From Candidatus Bathycorpusculum fermentans (GTDB taxonomy: Archaea > Thermoproteota > Bathyarchaeia > Bathyarchaeales > Bathycorpusculaceae): DNA of 35,874 nucleotides. The translations under genes were made by a program, and so were the position numbers. Location of the stretch: positions 1 through 35,874 of the forward strand of contig WRGM01000172.1 in the NCBI GenBank assembly GCA_009787175.1. The letters run 5' to 3'. This document shows, in pieces, positions 27,960 to 35,874 of the stretch; position 1 is the stretch's first letter; every line of letters starts with the position of its first letter. Below the pieces are notes generated by a model. That model ran no database searches, was not told where the DNA came from, and worked only from the letters and a program-made list of their open reading frames with translations.

Positions 27960-28187
27960 TTAACAAGTGTAAATGTCATAGCCTTGTTCTTCGATTTTCT
28001 CCTCAATAGCCTTTGTTGTGATAAGTGTTGAGTTATATTCTACTAGTACAGTTTTAGCTTTCAAGTCCACAGTTACATTAAACACGCCTGGTAACGTGTT
28101 TACTTCTTTTACTATAGACTTTGCACAATGCTCACATGACATGCCATTTACATTCAATAATATTTTTTCCACACTAACACCTCCCAT
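27960..28187 (-). CDS. Heavy-metal-associated (HMA) domain protein, CopZ-like copper chaperone
   Basis: 75 aa 'EKILLNVNGMSCEHCAKSIVKEVNTLPGVFNVTVDLKAKTVLVEYN', GMxCxxC motif. Confidence 0.88.
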   Translation of the reverse strand: MGGVSVEKILLNVNGMSCEHCAKSIVKEVNTLPGVFNVTVDLKAKTVLVEYNSTLITTKAIEEKIEEQGYDIYTC

Positions 28188-28196
28188 TTTCTGTTT

Positions 28197-30488
28197 TTAG
28201 TTTGTTGTTTTAAATTTTTTTAGCCGCAACGCGTTTATTAGAACTGAAATTGAGCTAAATGACATGATGGCCGCCGCTAAAATTGGGTTTAGTAACGGAC
28301 CGCCTATTAGATATAGCAGTCCTGCTGCGATAGATATTGCTGCTATGTTGTATCCAAATGCCCAGAAAAGATTTTGTTTAATAATTTTAATGGTTTTTCT
28401 GCTCAACGCTATGGCTATAGGGACATCTCTTAGGTCATTTCTCATTAGTATTATATCTGCTGATTCTATGGCAACATTTGTGCCTGATCCTATTGCTATA
28501 CCTATGTCTGCTTGGACTAACGCGGGGGCATCATTTATTCCGTCTCCTACCATGGCAACCCTTTTGCCTTCCAGTTGAAGTTTCTCTATAACATCTGCTT
28601 TATCCTGTGGTAAAACTTCTGCTATAACCCTATCTATACCCACCTGTCCTGCAATCGCCACCGCTGTATACCTGCTATCACCTGTTAACATAATTATATC
28701 AAGTCCCATACTCTTCAAAGACTTGACAGCCTCATAGCTGCCCTGCTTTACAACATCAGCTACTGCAATAATCCCTGCTAATTGACTATTTACAGAAATA
28801 AACATAGCAGTCTTTCCCTCCACTGCAAGCCTTTCTGCTTGCCCTGCTAAATCCCCTACGACCGCAGCTAACGCTGCACCACACATTTTTTCCACAAAAT
28901 TTCTATTACCCACCACAACACGCTTCCCTGCAACATCTGCAGAAACACCTAACCCTGCAAACGCCTCAAAACGCTCTAATACAGATAATTCAAGCTCCTC
29001 TTTTTCCGCCGCATGCACAACAACTCTTCCAAGCGGATGCTCTGAGCCCTTTTCAGCCGAAGCCGCTATCTGCAACAATTCCTCCCGCCTATAACCATTT
29101 ACAGCTATAATATCTGTTACCTCCGCTTTACCCTCTGTAACAGTACCCGTCTTATCAAAAACAACCGTTCTAACCTTATGTGCCACTTCTAAGGCTTCGC
29201 CATTTTTAACCAGTATACCCATCTTTGCCCCAATGCCTGTACTAACCACAATAGCTGTAGGCGTAGCAAGCCCTAACGCACAAGGACAAGATATTACAAG
29301 AACAGAAACAAACACCCTCAACGCGAACACAAAATCCCCAGTACCTATAAACCAGCCGACAAAAGCTAAACACGCTATACCTAACACGACAGGAACAAAA
29401 TAACCCGACACAACATCAGCCAGTTTAGCAATAGGTGCCTTACTACCCTGCACCTCCTCTATAGTCCTTATAATCTGAGCAAAAACAGTATCCGCACCAA
29501 TATTTACCGCCTCAAAACGTATCAAACCATTCGTATTCAAACTAGCCGCATAAACTCTATCCCCCACACCCTTATCAACAGGCAAACTCTCCCCCGACAA
29601 CATAGACTCATCCACAGCTGCAGACCCCTCTAAAATTACGCCATCAACAGGAATTTTCCCACCAGGCCTAACAACAAGAACATCACCAACTTTAACATCA
29701 CCTATCAAAACCTCACACTCCACCCCCTCCTCACTCAATATAACCGCTGTTTCAGGCACAAGACACAACAATTTCTCTAAAGCCTCACTTGCCTTACCCT
29801 TACTTACCGCTTCCAAAGACTTCCCAAATAAAATAAGCGATATTATAACCCCCACTGTTTCAAAATACAAATGCCCAACAGCACCATGATCACCACGAAC
29901 AATTTGTAAAAACGAAAACACACTATAACAAAAAGCCGCCGATGTACCTATAGCAATTAAACTATCCATATTAGGACTCCTATTCCACAACGCCCTATAA
30001 CCCACAACAAAAAACCTGTAACCCACCACCATTACAGGTATTGTTAATGATAACTGTAAACATGAATAAGCCAACGGATGCGCCATCGGCTGCAAAAAGA
30101 ACGGAACAGGTAATCCACCCCAAGGTAACATGGGACCCATGGCAAAATATAAGAGCGGTAAACTAAACACGGCTGAAACGACAAATTTTATCCACAAAAG
30201 ACGAATCTCTTTTTCTCTACGGAGACGATTATCCCCTTTACTGGTAACTGTTTTATTCTCTATCTCCAGAGTTTTGTAACCCGCATTTATTACTACTTGT
30301 TTTAGTGCAGCTAATTCTACAATTTGTGGGTCATATTTGACTAACGCTTTTTCGGTTGCAAAATTTACTGAAACTTCTATAACGCCATGTGTCTTCTGTA
30401 ATGCTCTCTCTACTCTTTTAGCACAAGCCTCACAGGTCATCCCTGTAATAATGAACACATGACTGTCTAGCATAGAACTTACTGCCAT
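28197..30488 (-). CDS. copA: Copper-translocating P1B-type ATPase with N-terminal HMA domain
   Basis: '[15 protein letters not shown]', '[14 protein letters not shown]', '[15 protein letters not shown]', 'HPLGRVV', '[25 protein letters not shown]'. Confidence 0.96.
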   Translation of the reverse strand: MAVSSMLDSHVFIITGMTCEACAKRVERALQKTHGVIEVSVNFATEKALVKYDPQIVELAALKQVVINAGYKTLEIENKTVTSKGDNRLRREKEIRLLWIKFVVSAVFSLPLLYFAMGPMLPWGGLPVPFFLQPMAHPLAYSCLQLSLTIPVMVVGYRFFVVGYRALWNRSPNMDSLIAIGTSAAFCYSVFSFLQIVRGDHGAVGHLYFETVGVIISLILFGKSLEAVSKGKASEALEKLLCLVPETAVILSEEGVECEVLIGDVKVGDVLVVRPGGKIPVDGVILEGSAAVDESMLSGESLPVDKGVGDRVYAASLNTNGLIRFEAVNIGADTVFAQIIRTIEEVQGSKAPIAKLADVVSGYFVPVVLGIACLAFVGWFIGTGDFVFALRVFVSVLVISCPCALGLATPTAIVVSTGIGAKMGILVKNGEALEVAHKVRTVVFDKTGTVTEGKAEVTDIIAVNGYRREELLQIAASAEKGSEHPLGRVVVHAAEKEELELSVLERFEAFAGLGVSADVAGKRVVVGNRNFVEKMCGAALAAVVGDLAGQAERLAVEGKTAMFISVNSQLAGIIAVADVVKQGSYEAVKSLKSMGLDIIMLTGDSRYTAVAIAGQVGIDRVIAEVLPQDKADVIEKLQLEGKRVAMVGDGINDAPALVQADIGIAIGSGTNVAIESADIILMRNDLRDVPIAIALSRKTIKIIKQNLFWAFGYNIAAISIAAGLLYLIGGPLLNPILAAAIMSFSSISVLINALRLKKFKTTN

Positions 30489-30510
30489 TAGAGAACTCTT
30501 TTAAAATGGA

Positions 30511-30519
30511 ATATAAAGA
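30511..30519 (-). promoter_or_regulatory. Candidate copA TATA box (leaderless spacing)
   Basis: Minus-strand CTTTATATT; centre ~27 bp upstream of the copA ATG at 30488. Confidence 0.5.
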
Positions 30520-30520
30520 T

Positions 30521-30541
30521 TACACAGATCTTCTGTGTAAT
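30521..30541. promoter_or_regulatory. Perfect palindrome TTACACAG-N5-CTGTGTAA upstream of copA
   Basis: TTACACAG (30521-28) ATCTT CTGTGTAA (30534-41); 8-bp arms, no mismatches; abuts the TATA box. Confidence 0.7.
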
Positions 30542-30559
30542 TTTTTGGAAATGAAAAAA

Positions 30560-31237
30560 TTAGATGCGGAGTAATACTTTTTCTGTGTATTTACTTAGGC
30601 TGTCTGCGAATTTTTCTATGGTTTCTGGTGCGTAGCATTGTAGTTTTTGGTAGTGTTTGTCTGGTGCGTTTTCTGGTGTAAATTGTTGTAGTACATGAAT
30701 TTTGGAGCCTTCAGATAGTTTGCCTATTTGTTCTATATCTTCTGGTGTGACGATTTCAGGGACTATGGTTGTGCGAAATTCATAGGGTACTTTGCCTTTT
30801 TTAAGTATCTCTATGCTTTTTTGCAGGTTACTTGTGTCTTGTGCTCCTAATTGGCTGTATTTTTCTAGGCTTGTTTTAATGTCTAAGGCTATGTAATCTA
30901 CATAGTTGAGGCATTCTTCTAATACGTCTGGATAGAATCCATTGGTGTCTAATTTTACTGAGAAGCCTTTTTCTTTTAATTTAGCGAGAAATTTAGGCAG
31001 TTCCTTATGCATGCATGGTTCTCCACCTGTGATAACTATGGCGTCTACGTATTTTTTGCGGGCTTCTAAAATTTCTAGTATGGTGGCTTCTTGTAGAAAG
31101 GGTGGCTGGGGGTTAGTAGCTATTTCCCAGTTGTGGCAGTATGCGCAGTGTAAGTTGCAGCTTGGGGTGAATAGTACGCTGGCTACTTTGTCTGGATAGT
31201 CTAGTAAGCTTGTTTTTTGTAGTCCGCTAAATTTCAT
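30560..31237 (-). CDS. nrdG: Anaerobic ribonucleoside-triphosphate reductase activating protein (radical SAM)
   Basis: 225 aa 'SLLDYPDKVASVLFTPSCNLHCAYCHNWEIA...VITGGEPCMHKELPKFL'; directly downstream of nrdD. Confidence 0.93.
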   Translation of the reverse strand: MKFSGLQKTSLLDYPDKVASVLFTPSCNLHCAYCHNWEIATNPQPPFLQEATILEILEARKKYVDAIVITGGEPCMHKELPKFLAKLKEKGFSVKLDTNGFYPDVLEECLNYVDYIALDIKTSLEKYSQLGAQDTSNLQKSIEILKKGKVPYEFRTTIVPEIVTPEDIEQIGKLSEGSKIHVLQQFTPENAPDKHYQKLQCYAPETIEKFADSLSKYTEKVLLRI

Positions 31238-31251
31238 TTATCCTGTTTCAC

Positions 31252-33378
31252 CTATTGTGTCCGTGGGGTGGTGGCTATGGTGTTTGAGCGGTCGAAGGTT
31301 TTTCGTATGGTAAATTCTGCTTGTTTTCCGTTGTTCCATTGGTCAACTGGGCGTAGGTAGCCGACGACGCGGCTGTATATTTCACTGTTTGCGCCACAGG
31401 TTGGGCAGTTTTTGTGTTCGCCTGTGGTATAGCCATGGCTTGGGCAGATGCTAAATGTGGGTGTTAGGGTGAAGTAGGGTATGTTTGTGTTGTGTGCTAC
31501 TTTTTTGACTAGTTCTGCTGCTGCTTTCCATGTTGGTAAGCGTTCGCCTAGGAATATGTGGAAGTTTGTTCCTCCTGTGTATAGTGTTTGTAGTGTATTT
31601 TGGTGTTCTAGGGCTTCGAAGAGGTCTCCTGTGAAGTCGACTGGTAATTGTGATGAGTTAGTATAGAATGGTTCTGCGTGTTCTCTTTGGACCTGTTTTT
31701 GGTTAGCAAATACTATGTCATGGTAACGTTTTTGGTCTATGCGCGCTAGGCGATATGCGGTGCTTTCTGCGGGTGTAGCTTCTAAATTGTATATATCACC
31801 TGTTTCTTCTTGATATTTGCTTATACGGTTTCGCATGAAGCCTAATGTTTTTATTGCAAATGCATGGCCGTCTTTGGAGGCAATATTTTGTCCAAGTAAG
31901 TTTAGAACGGCTTCATTTATGCCTACGATGCCTATTGTTGAGAAATGGTTTTTCCAGTACTTGTCATATCGCTCTTTAATGTTACGTAGGTAACGTTTGG
32001 AGTAGGGGTATAGTCCTTTTTCTGTGAAACGTTCAAGTACTTTACGTTTAATCTCTAAACTTAGCTTTGCTGTATCCATAAGTTCGCCTATTTTCTCAAA
32101 AAACTCGTCTTCATTCTTTGAAAGGTATCCTACTCTGGGAATGTTTAATGTAACCACACCTATGCTGCCTGTTAGCGGGTTTGCGCCAAAAAAGCCGCCT
32201 CCGCGTTTGCGTAGTTCTCTATTGTCTATGCGTAGTCGGCAGCACATGCTGCGTACGTCTTCAGGGTTTAAGTCGCTATTTATGAAATTGCTAAAGTTAG
32301 GTACTCCATATTTAGCTGTAACTTCAAATATTGCCTGTGAAACAGGTGATTCCCAGTCAAAGTCTTTTGTAATGTTATATGTTGGAATTGGAAAAGTGAA
32401 CACTCTACCCTTTGAGTCTCCTCTGGCCATAACTTTGGCAAAAGCTATGTTTAACATTTCCATTTCCTTAGTCATATCGCCATATGTGTCCTCTGTTACT
32501 TTCCCGTTAAATATTATAGCCTCATCTTTCATGAAGCTTGGAACTACTAAATCTAATGTAAGATTTGTAAAAGGTGTCTGGAAACCAACGCGTGTGGGAA
32601 CATTCATATTAAAGAAGAATTCCTGTATCGCCTGCTCTACATCTCTTTGTGTCAAATTGTCATAACGGATAAAGGGTGCTAGGTAAGTGTCAAAATTGCT
32701 AAATGCCTGCGCTCCTGCGGCTTCTCCTTGTAGAGTGTAGAAAAAGTTTACAATATGACCTAACGCGGTGCGGAAATGCTTAGCCGGTTTGCTTTCAATT
32801 TTTCCTGATACGCCACCAAAGCCTGAAAGCAGCAGATCGCTTAGATCCCAGCCGACACAGTAGGGTCCTAAGACGCCTAAGTCATGAATGTGTAGGTCGC
32901 CTGAGAAGTGGGCGTCTGCAATTTTTTGTGGGTAAATGCGGCTTATCCAGTATTTTGCAATTACTGTAGATGAGAGATAATTGTTTAATCCTTGAAGTGA
33001 ATAGCTCATGTTGCTATTTTCTTTAACTCTCCAGTCTTCTACTTCTAAGTATTGGTCAACAAGGTCTGCAGAGCTTAGTAACGCGGCTAACTCGCGCATA
33101 TCATTGTGCTGTTTACGATAGAGGATATACGCTTTAGCTGTAGATGCGTTACCATTTTCAATTAATCGCCTTTCGACAAGATCTTGAATTTCCTCAACAG
33201 TAGGAACACCATCTTCCCCATACTGCTTATTTAGTATAGTTACTACTTCATCGCATATACGCTTAGCCTGCTCTTTGTCTTTTCCACCAACAGATCTGGC
33301 GGCTTTCCAAATAGCTTCTGTAATACGTTCTGGGTCAAAATGTTCTAATTTACTATCACGTTTTAATACAAACTTCAT
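31252..33378 (-). CDS. nrdD: Anaerobic ribonucleoside-triphosphate reductase (class III)
   Basis: 708 aa; ATP-cone N-terminus; 'GDLHIHDLG...QSFSNFD'-type core (here 'GAQAFSNFDTYLAPF'); C-terminal 'CPSHGYTTGEHKNCPTC...YSRVVGYLRPVDQWNNGKQAEF' Zn site and glycyl-radical region. Confidence 0.96.
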   Translation of the reverse strand: MKFVLKRDSKLEHFDPERITEAIWKAARSVGGKDKEQAKRICDEVVTILNKQYGEDGVPTVEEIQDLVERRLIENGNASTAKAYILYRKQHNDMRELAALLSSADLVDQYLEVEDWRVKENSNMSYSLQGLNNYLSSTVIAKYWISRIYPQKIADAHFSGDLHIHDLGVLGPYCVGWDLSDLLLSGFGGVSGKIESKPAKHFRTALGHIVNFFYTLQGEAAGAQAFSNFDTYLAPFIRYDNLTQRDVEQAIQEFFFNMNVPTRVGFQTPFTNLTLDLVVPSFMKDEAIIFNGKVTEDTYGDMTKEMEMLNIAFAKVMARGDSKGRVFTFPIPTYNITKDFDWESPVSQAIFEVTAKYGVPNFSNFINSDLNPEDVRSMCCRLRIDNRELRKRGGGFFGANPLTGSIGVVTLNIPRVGYLSKNEDEFFEKIGELMDTAKLSLEIKRKVLERFTEKGLYPYSKRYLRNIKERYDKYWKNHFSTIGIVGINEAVLNLLGQNIASKDGHAFAIKTLGFMRNRISKYQEETGDIYNLEATPAESTAYRLARIDQKRYHDIVFANQKQVQREHAEPFYTNSSQLPVDFTGDLFEALEHQNTLQTLYTGGTNFHIFLGERLPTWKAAAELVKKVAHNTNIPYFTLTPTFSICPSHGYTTGEHKNCPTCGANSEIYSRVVGYLRPVDQWNNGKQAEFTIRKTFDRSNTIATTPRTQ

Positions 33379-33833
33379 TATTTTTCCACTTCCATAAGTA
33401 AACGCCCGAAATCTTCGGGTTCTTCGAATTTTTTGTAAACAGATGCAAATCTTATGTAGACTATATGATCTACATTTTTTAGGTACTTCATAACTAGGTC
33501 ACCTATTTCCTGTGACGATATCTCTTCAGCGCCCTTCATCATAAGATCCTGCCGTATTTGTCCTGCTAACTCGTTAATCTGCGCCATGGATACAGGTCGT
33601 TTTTCGCTTGCTTTCTGTAAGCCTCGGATTATTTTATTTACATCAAACCGTTCTAGTTTTCCGTCTTTTTTGCGTACCATTAATTCTATTGTTTCAATGT
33701 ACTCGTATGTTGTGAAGCGTTTGCTACAGTTTGTGCACTCTTTTCGTCGGCGCGTAGTATTGTCTGGGGAATCGCGTGTTTCAAGGGTTTTAAAGTTTTC
33801 AGAGCTGCAGTAAGGGCATTTCATGATTCTCAC
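33378..33833 (-). CDS. nrdR: Transcriptional repressor NrdR
   Basis: 'MKCPYCSSENFKTLETRDSPDNTTRRRKECTNCSKRFTTYEYIE' zinc ribbon plus ATP-cone; likely start at ~33824. Confidence 0.95.
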   Translation of the reverse strand: MRIMKCPYCSSENFKTLETRDSPDNTTRRRKECTNCSKRFTTYEYIETIELMVRKKDGKLERFDVNKIIRGLQKASEKRPVSMAQINELAGQIRQDLMMKGAEEISSQEIGDLVMKYLKNVDHIVYIRFASVYKKFEEPEDFGRLLMEVEK

Positions 33834-33875
33834 CGTATAGTGTTACAAGAATTTAGAATACACTACACTTAGCGC
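33828..33875. promoter_or_regulatory. Tandem NrdR-box-like sites (33828-33843 and 33860-33875)
   Basis: TCTCACCGTATAGTGT and ACACTACACTTAGCGC, each about 11/16 to acaCwAtATaTwGtgt; 16-bp linker, 32-bp centre-to-centre. Confidence 0.45.
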
Positions 33876-33876
33876 C

Positions 33877-33884
33877 TATATAAG
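33877..33884 (-). promoter_or_regulatory. Candidate archaeal BRE/TATA for the nrdR-nrdD-nrdG operon
   Basis: Minus strand GAAAAGGGCTTATATAGG; ~47 bp upstream of the nrdR ORF start. Confidence 0.5.
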
Positions 33885-34036
33885 CCCTTTTCACACTAAA
33901 TATCAAATAAACCCCATAAGCCAAAAACACAAATACATTAAAATAGACAGGTTTAAAGAAAACAAAAACCCCAAAACAGACATATTTAACAAAAACTTAC
34001 ATATCTAAAAAATTTAACACTTAAATTACAGAAAAA

Positions 34037-34255
34037 TCAAGTCTCACCATTAACAGGTTTTACAATTAAATATCCCTTATCAATTAACCAATGATGAAAC
34101 TGATATGTAGTAAACAAACAACCTGACCCACACGTTTTACGAATACGCTCATACTCTAAAGAACCCTCCACCTGCCTGTTAAGCTCCACTTGAATAGAAC
34201 ACTTTACATCATTACAAAACTCTCTACGTTTATACTCAACAAAACCGTCTAACAT
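34037..34255 (-). CDS. Small Cys-rich hypothetical protein (possible metal/Fe-S binding)
   Basis: 72 aa, paired motifs 'CNDVKC' and 'CGSGC', ending 'FHHWLIDKGYLIVKPVNGET'. Confidence 0.6.
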   Translation of the reverse strand: MLDGFVEYKRREFCNDVKCSIQVELNRQVEGSLEYERIRKTCGSGCLFTTYQFHHWLIDKGYLIVKPVNGET

Positions 34256-34442
34256 GACTTATCAATTTCATTATCTTCAATTGTGCATATAAGCCTTATT
34301 TTAAAAAGGCTTGACAAAGCTTATACCACAACAGACAGTATTCTGATTACCTGTCTACTTAATTAATTAATATGCTATAGCTTGTTTTGGTAGCTATCTT
34401 TTTTACGGCTACTTTTTTAGTTTCAAAGTTTCTATTTTTGAT

Positions 34443-35093
34443 ATGCGTAAAGTGTATCTTTTAGGCGGAGAGCGTATTCGTAAACGTGATGGTGAGAGAG
34501 TTAACAGGCAGGCTTTTAACGCTGCAGGAGGATCCCCTGAGGTTCTAGTTTTTTCGTGGGCAAGGGCAAATTTTGATCAGATATATCAACGACAAGAACT
34601 GGTTTACAATTACCTGCGATATTTAGGTGCTAATAGTGTAACTGTTGTTGATTATTCAACTACGCAACAAGAAATTAGAGAAAAATTTAGCCAAGCAGAC
34701 CTAATTTATATAACTGGAGGTAGCCCAAGTATTCTAATTGAACGCTTTAAACATATGCATGTAGATGATTTGCTAAAAACTTTTAACGGTGTAATTGTTG
34801 GACGAAGCGCTGGCGCATTAGCGCTATGCACAAAATGCATCGTAACCATTAGGGCTACTAAACAAACTAAAATAATTGATGGCTTAGGCATAGTTAATTT
34901 AACAATGTCAGCCCATTACACTCGCAAAAAAGACGCGCAATTAAAAGAGCTCTCTAGGAATAACCAAATTTTTGCTGTACCAAAGGGTTCTGCACTGATA
35001 TTTACCGAGCCAAATATTTTATCTCGTATCAATGAGGTAATTTTATTTAAAAATGGTAAACGCGACGCTATGTTGCAGCTTTTGAGATGTTAG
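34443..35093 (+). CDS. Peptidase S51 (peptidase E-like)
   Basis: 216 aa 'YITGGSPSILIERF...GVIVGRSAGALALC...VPKGSALIF'. Confidence 0.87.
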   Translation: MRKVYLLGGERIRKRDGERVNRQAFNAAGGSPEVLVFSWARANFDQIYQRQELVYNYLRYLGANSVTVVDYSTTQQEIREKFSQADLIYITGGSPSILIERFKHMHVDDLLKTFNGVIVGRSAGALALCTKCIVTIRATKQTKIIDGLGIVNLTMSAHYTRKKDAQLKELSRNNQIFAVPKGSALIFTEPNILSRINEVILFKNGKRDAMLQLLRC

Positions 35094-35324
35094 CTATTAG
35101 CTTATGATGCTAAATATGCTGCTGATTTGTAAAGGTTGATAATGAGTATGTATGCAATAGCGTCTGAAATGTTCCTCTCTTGTGGAGCACAAATGCTGTA
35201 AAATCTAGCAAACGCCATAATAGAGTACATCGATATGCTTATCGAAATGAAAACTGCTCCCAAAACAGCAGTTCAATTAGACCATAAATATATGCTTATG
35301 AGCTGAGGTAAAGTTTCGTATACT

Positions 35325-35550
35325 TGAAATGTCCATTAACAGCTCAGGAATACGCAACGTATCACGAGTACTCCACATAAATCCACATAAATGCAGATGT
35401 GGCTATTGAGACCATAAAAAAAGCGCTGCTAATCAACAGATAAATCTGACCTGACCTCTAGCCCATAGAAACGCCTCAAATATTGTTGTTGAGCTTGTTT
35501 GTATTGAAGAGGCGAGATGGATGAGAGAGGGCCATTTGTCGGTTGATTAG
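35325..35550 (+). pseudogene. Probable IS1-family transposase remnant
   Basis: 'MSINSSGIRNVSRVLHIN' then, after a frameshift, 'NADVAIETIKKALLINR', later 'MDERGPFVG' resembling IS1 'MDEQWSFVG'. Confidence 0.4.
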
Positions 35551-35588
35551 GGGCTATACATATCGATTCCCTGTGTTCATTCTGTGTG

Positions 35589-35819
35589 CTATGATGTGAC
35601 AATGTCTCTGCGTGAAAAACAGGCTAAGCCTAAGCTTGTTAATACAGCTGTAATTATTAACATAACTAGAATAGCTATGGGGGATACTGTAGCACCTGGA
35701 TAGACCCAAGCAAAGGGTGAAAAACTGAAAACATTATTTCCAACCCTAACTTCCTGATTTAAGTAATAGGTTTTAGTTTTGGGCTTGTTTTTTTCCATGC
35801 ATCCATAAGTAGCATACAC
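35589..35819 (-). pseudogene. Truncated C-terminal fragment of a membrane protein, perhaps an ABC-2-type permease
   Basis: 'FSFSPFAWVYPGATVSPIAILVMLIITAVLTSLGLACFSRRDIV'; one TM at the extreme C-terminus; an in-frame stop lies shortly upstream. Confidence 0.35.
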
Positions 35820-35874
35820 GGTTGTGTGGTAACTTTTTCAGATAATTCTGATTACCCATTTGGTTATTAAAACG

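Noticed and set aside
30521-30546. Intrinsic terminator (hairpin plus T-run) reading on the plus strand
   Set aside because: No plus-strand gene leads into it; on the minus strand no T-run follows directly, and it abuts the copA TATA box.
1-35874. CRISPR arrays, tRNA or rRNA genes
   Set aside because: No regularly spaced repeats with unique spacers, no tRNA-like cloverleaf with a T-loop motif, and no rRNA sequence recognised.

Overview
The window reads as a low-GC, probably archaeal chromosome segment. Evidence for archaea: glutamate synthase split into separate domain genes, a stand-alone GMP synthase ATPase subunit, and TATA-like boxes spaced like archaeal promoters. The lineage itself is inference. 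Contents, left to right: (i) a minus-strand surface/virus-like cluster with a 939-aa His-rich tail-fibre-like protein, two small ORFs and a beta-helix repeat surface protein; (ii) a decayed IS66-family transposase with extreme flipping strand skew, then a MITE-like inverted-repeat element and a 9-bp tandem repeat; (iii) a radical SAM/SPASM gene divergent from a family 2 glycosyltransferase, which overlaps an unlisted 40-aa membrane microprotein; (iv) an ECF S-component plus HypE-like gene pair; (v) a compact eight-gene minus-strand operon interleaving split glutamate synthase genes with purC-purB-purA; (vi) plus-strand guaAB(ATPase)-argG-argH, malic enzyme, class I fumarase and a TPR/alpha-SNAP-like protein; (vii) copZ-like/copA and nrdR-nrdD-nrdG; (viii) a small Cys-rich protein, an S51 peptidase, and an end region with a likely IS1-family remnant and a truncated membrane protein. 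The best candidates for undescribed biology are a two-hairpin leader filling nearly the whole predicted 5'UTR of the GMP synthase gene, with a possible alternative pairing to the ribosome-binding site; a tandem NrdR-box-like pair over the predicted start site of an archaeal-type nrdR promoter; and a perfect palindrome abutting the copA TATA box. No tRNA, rRNA or CRISPR array was seen. All reading was by eye, without database searches or folding software.
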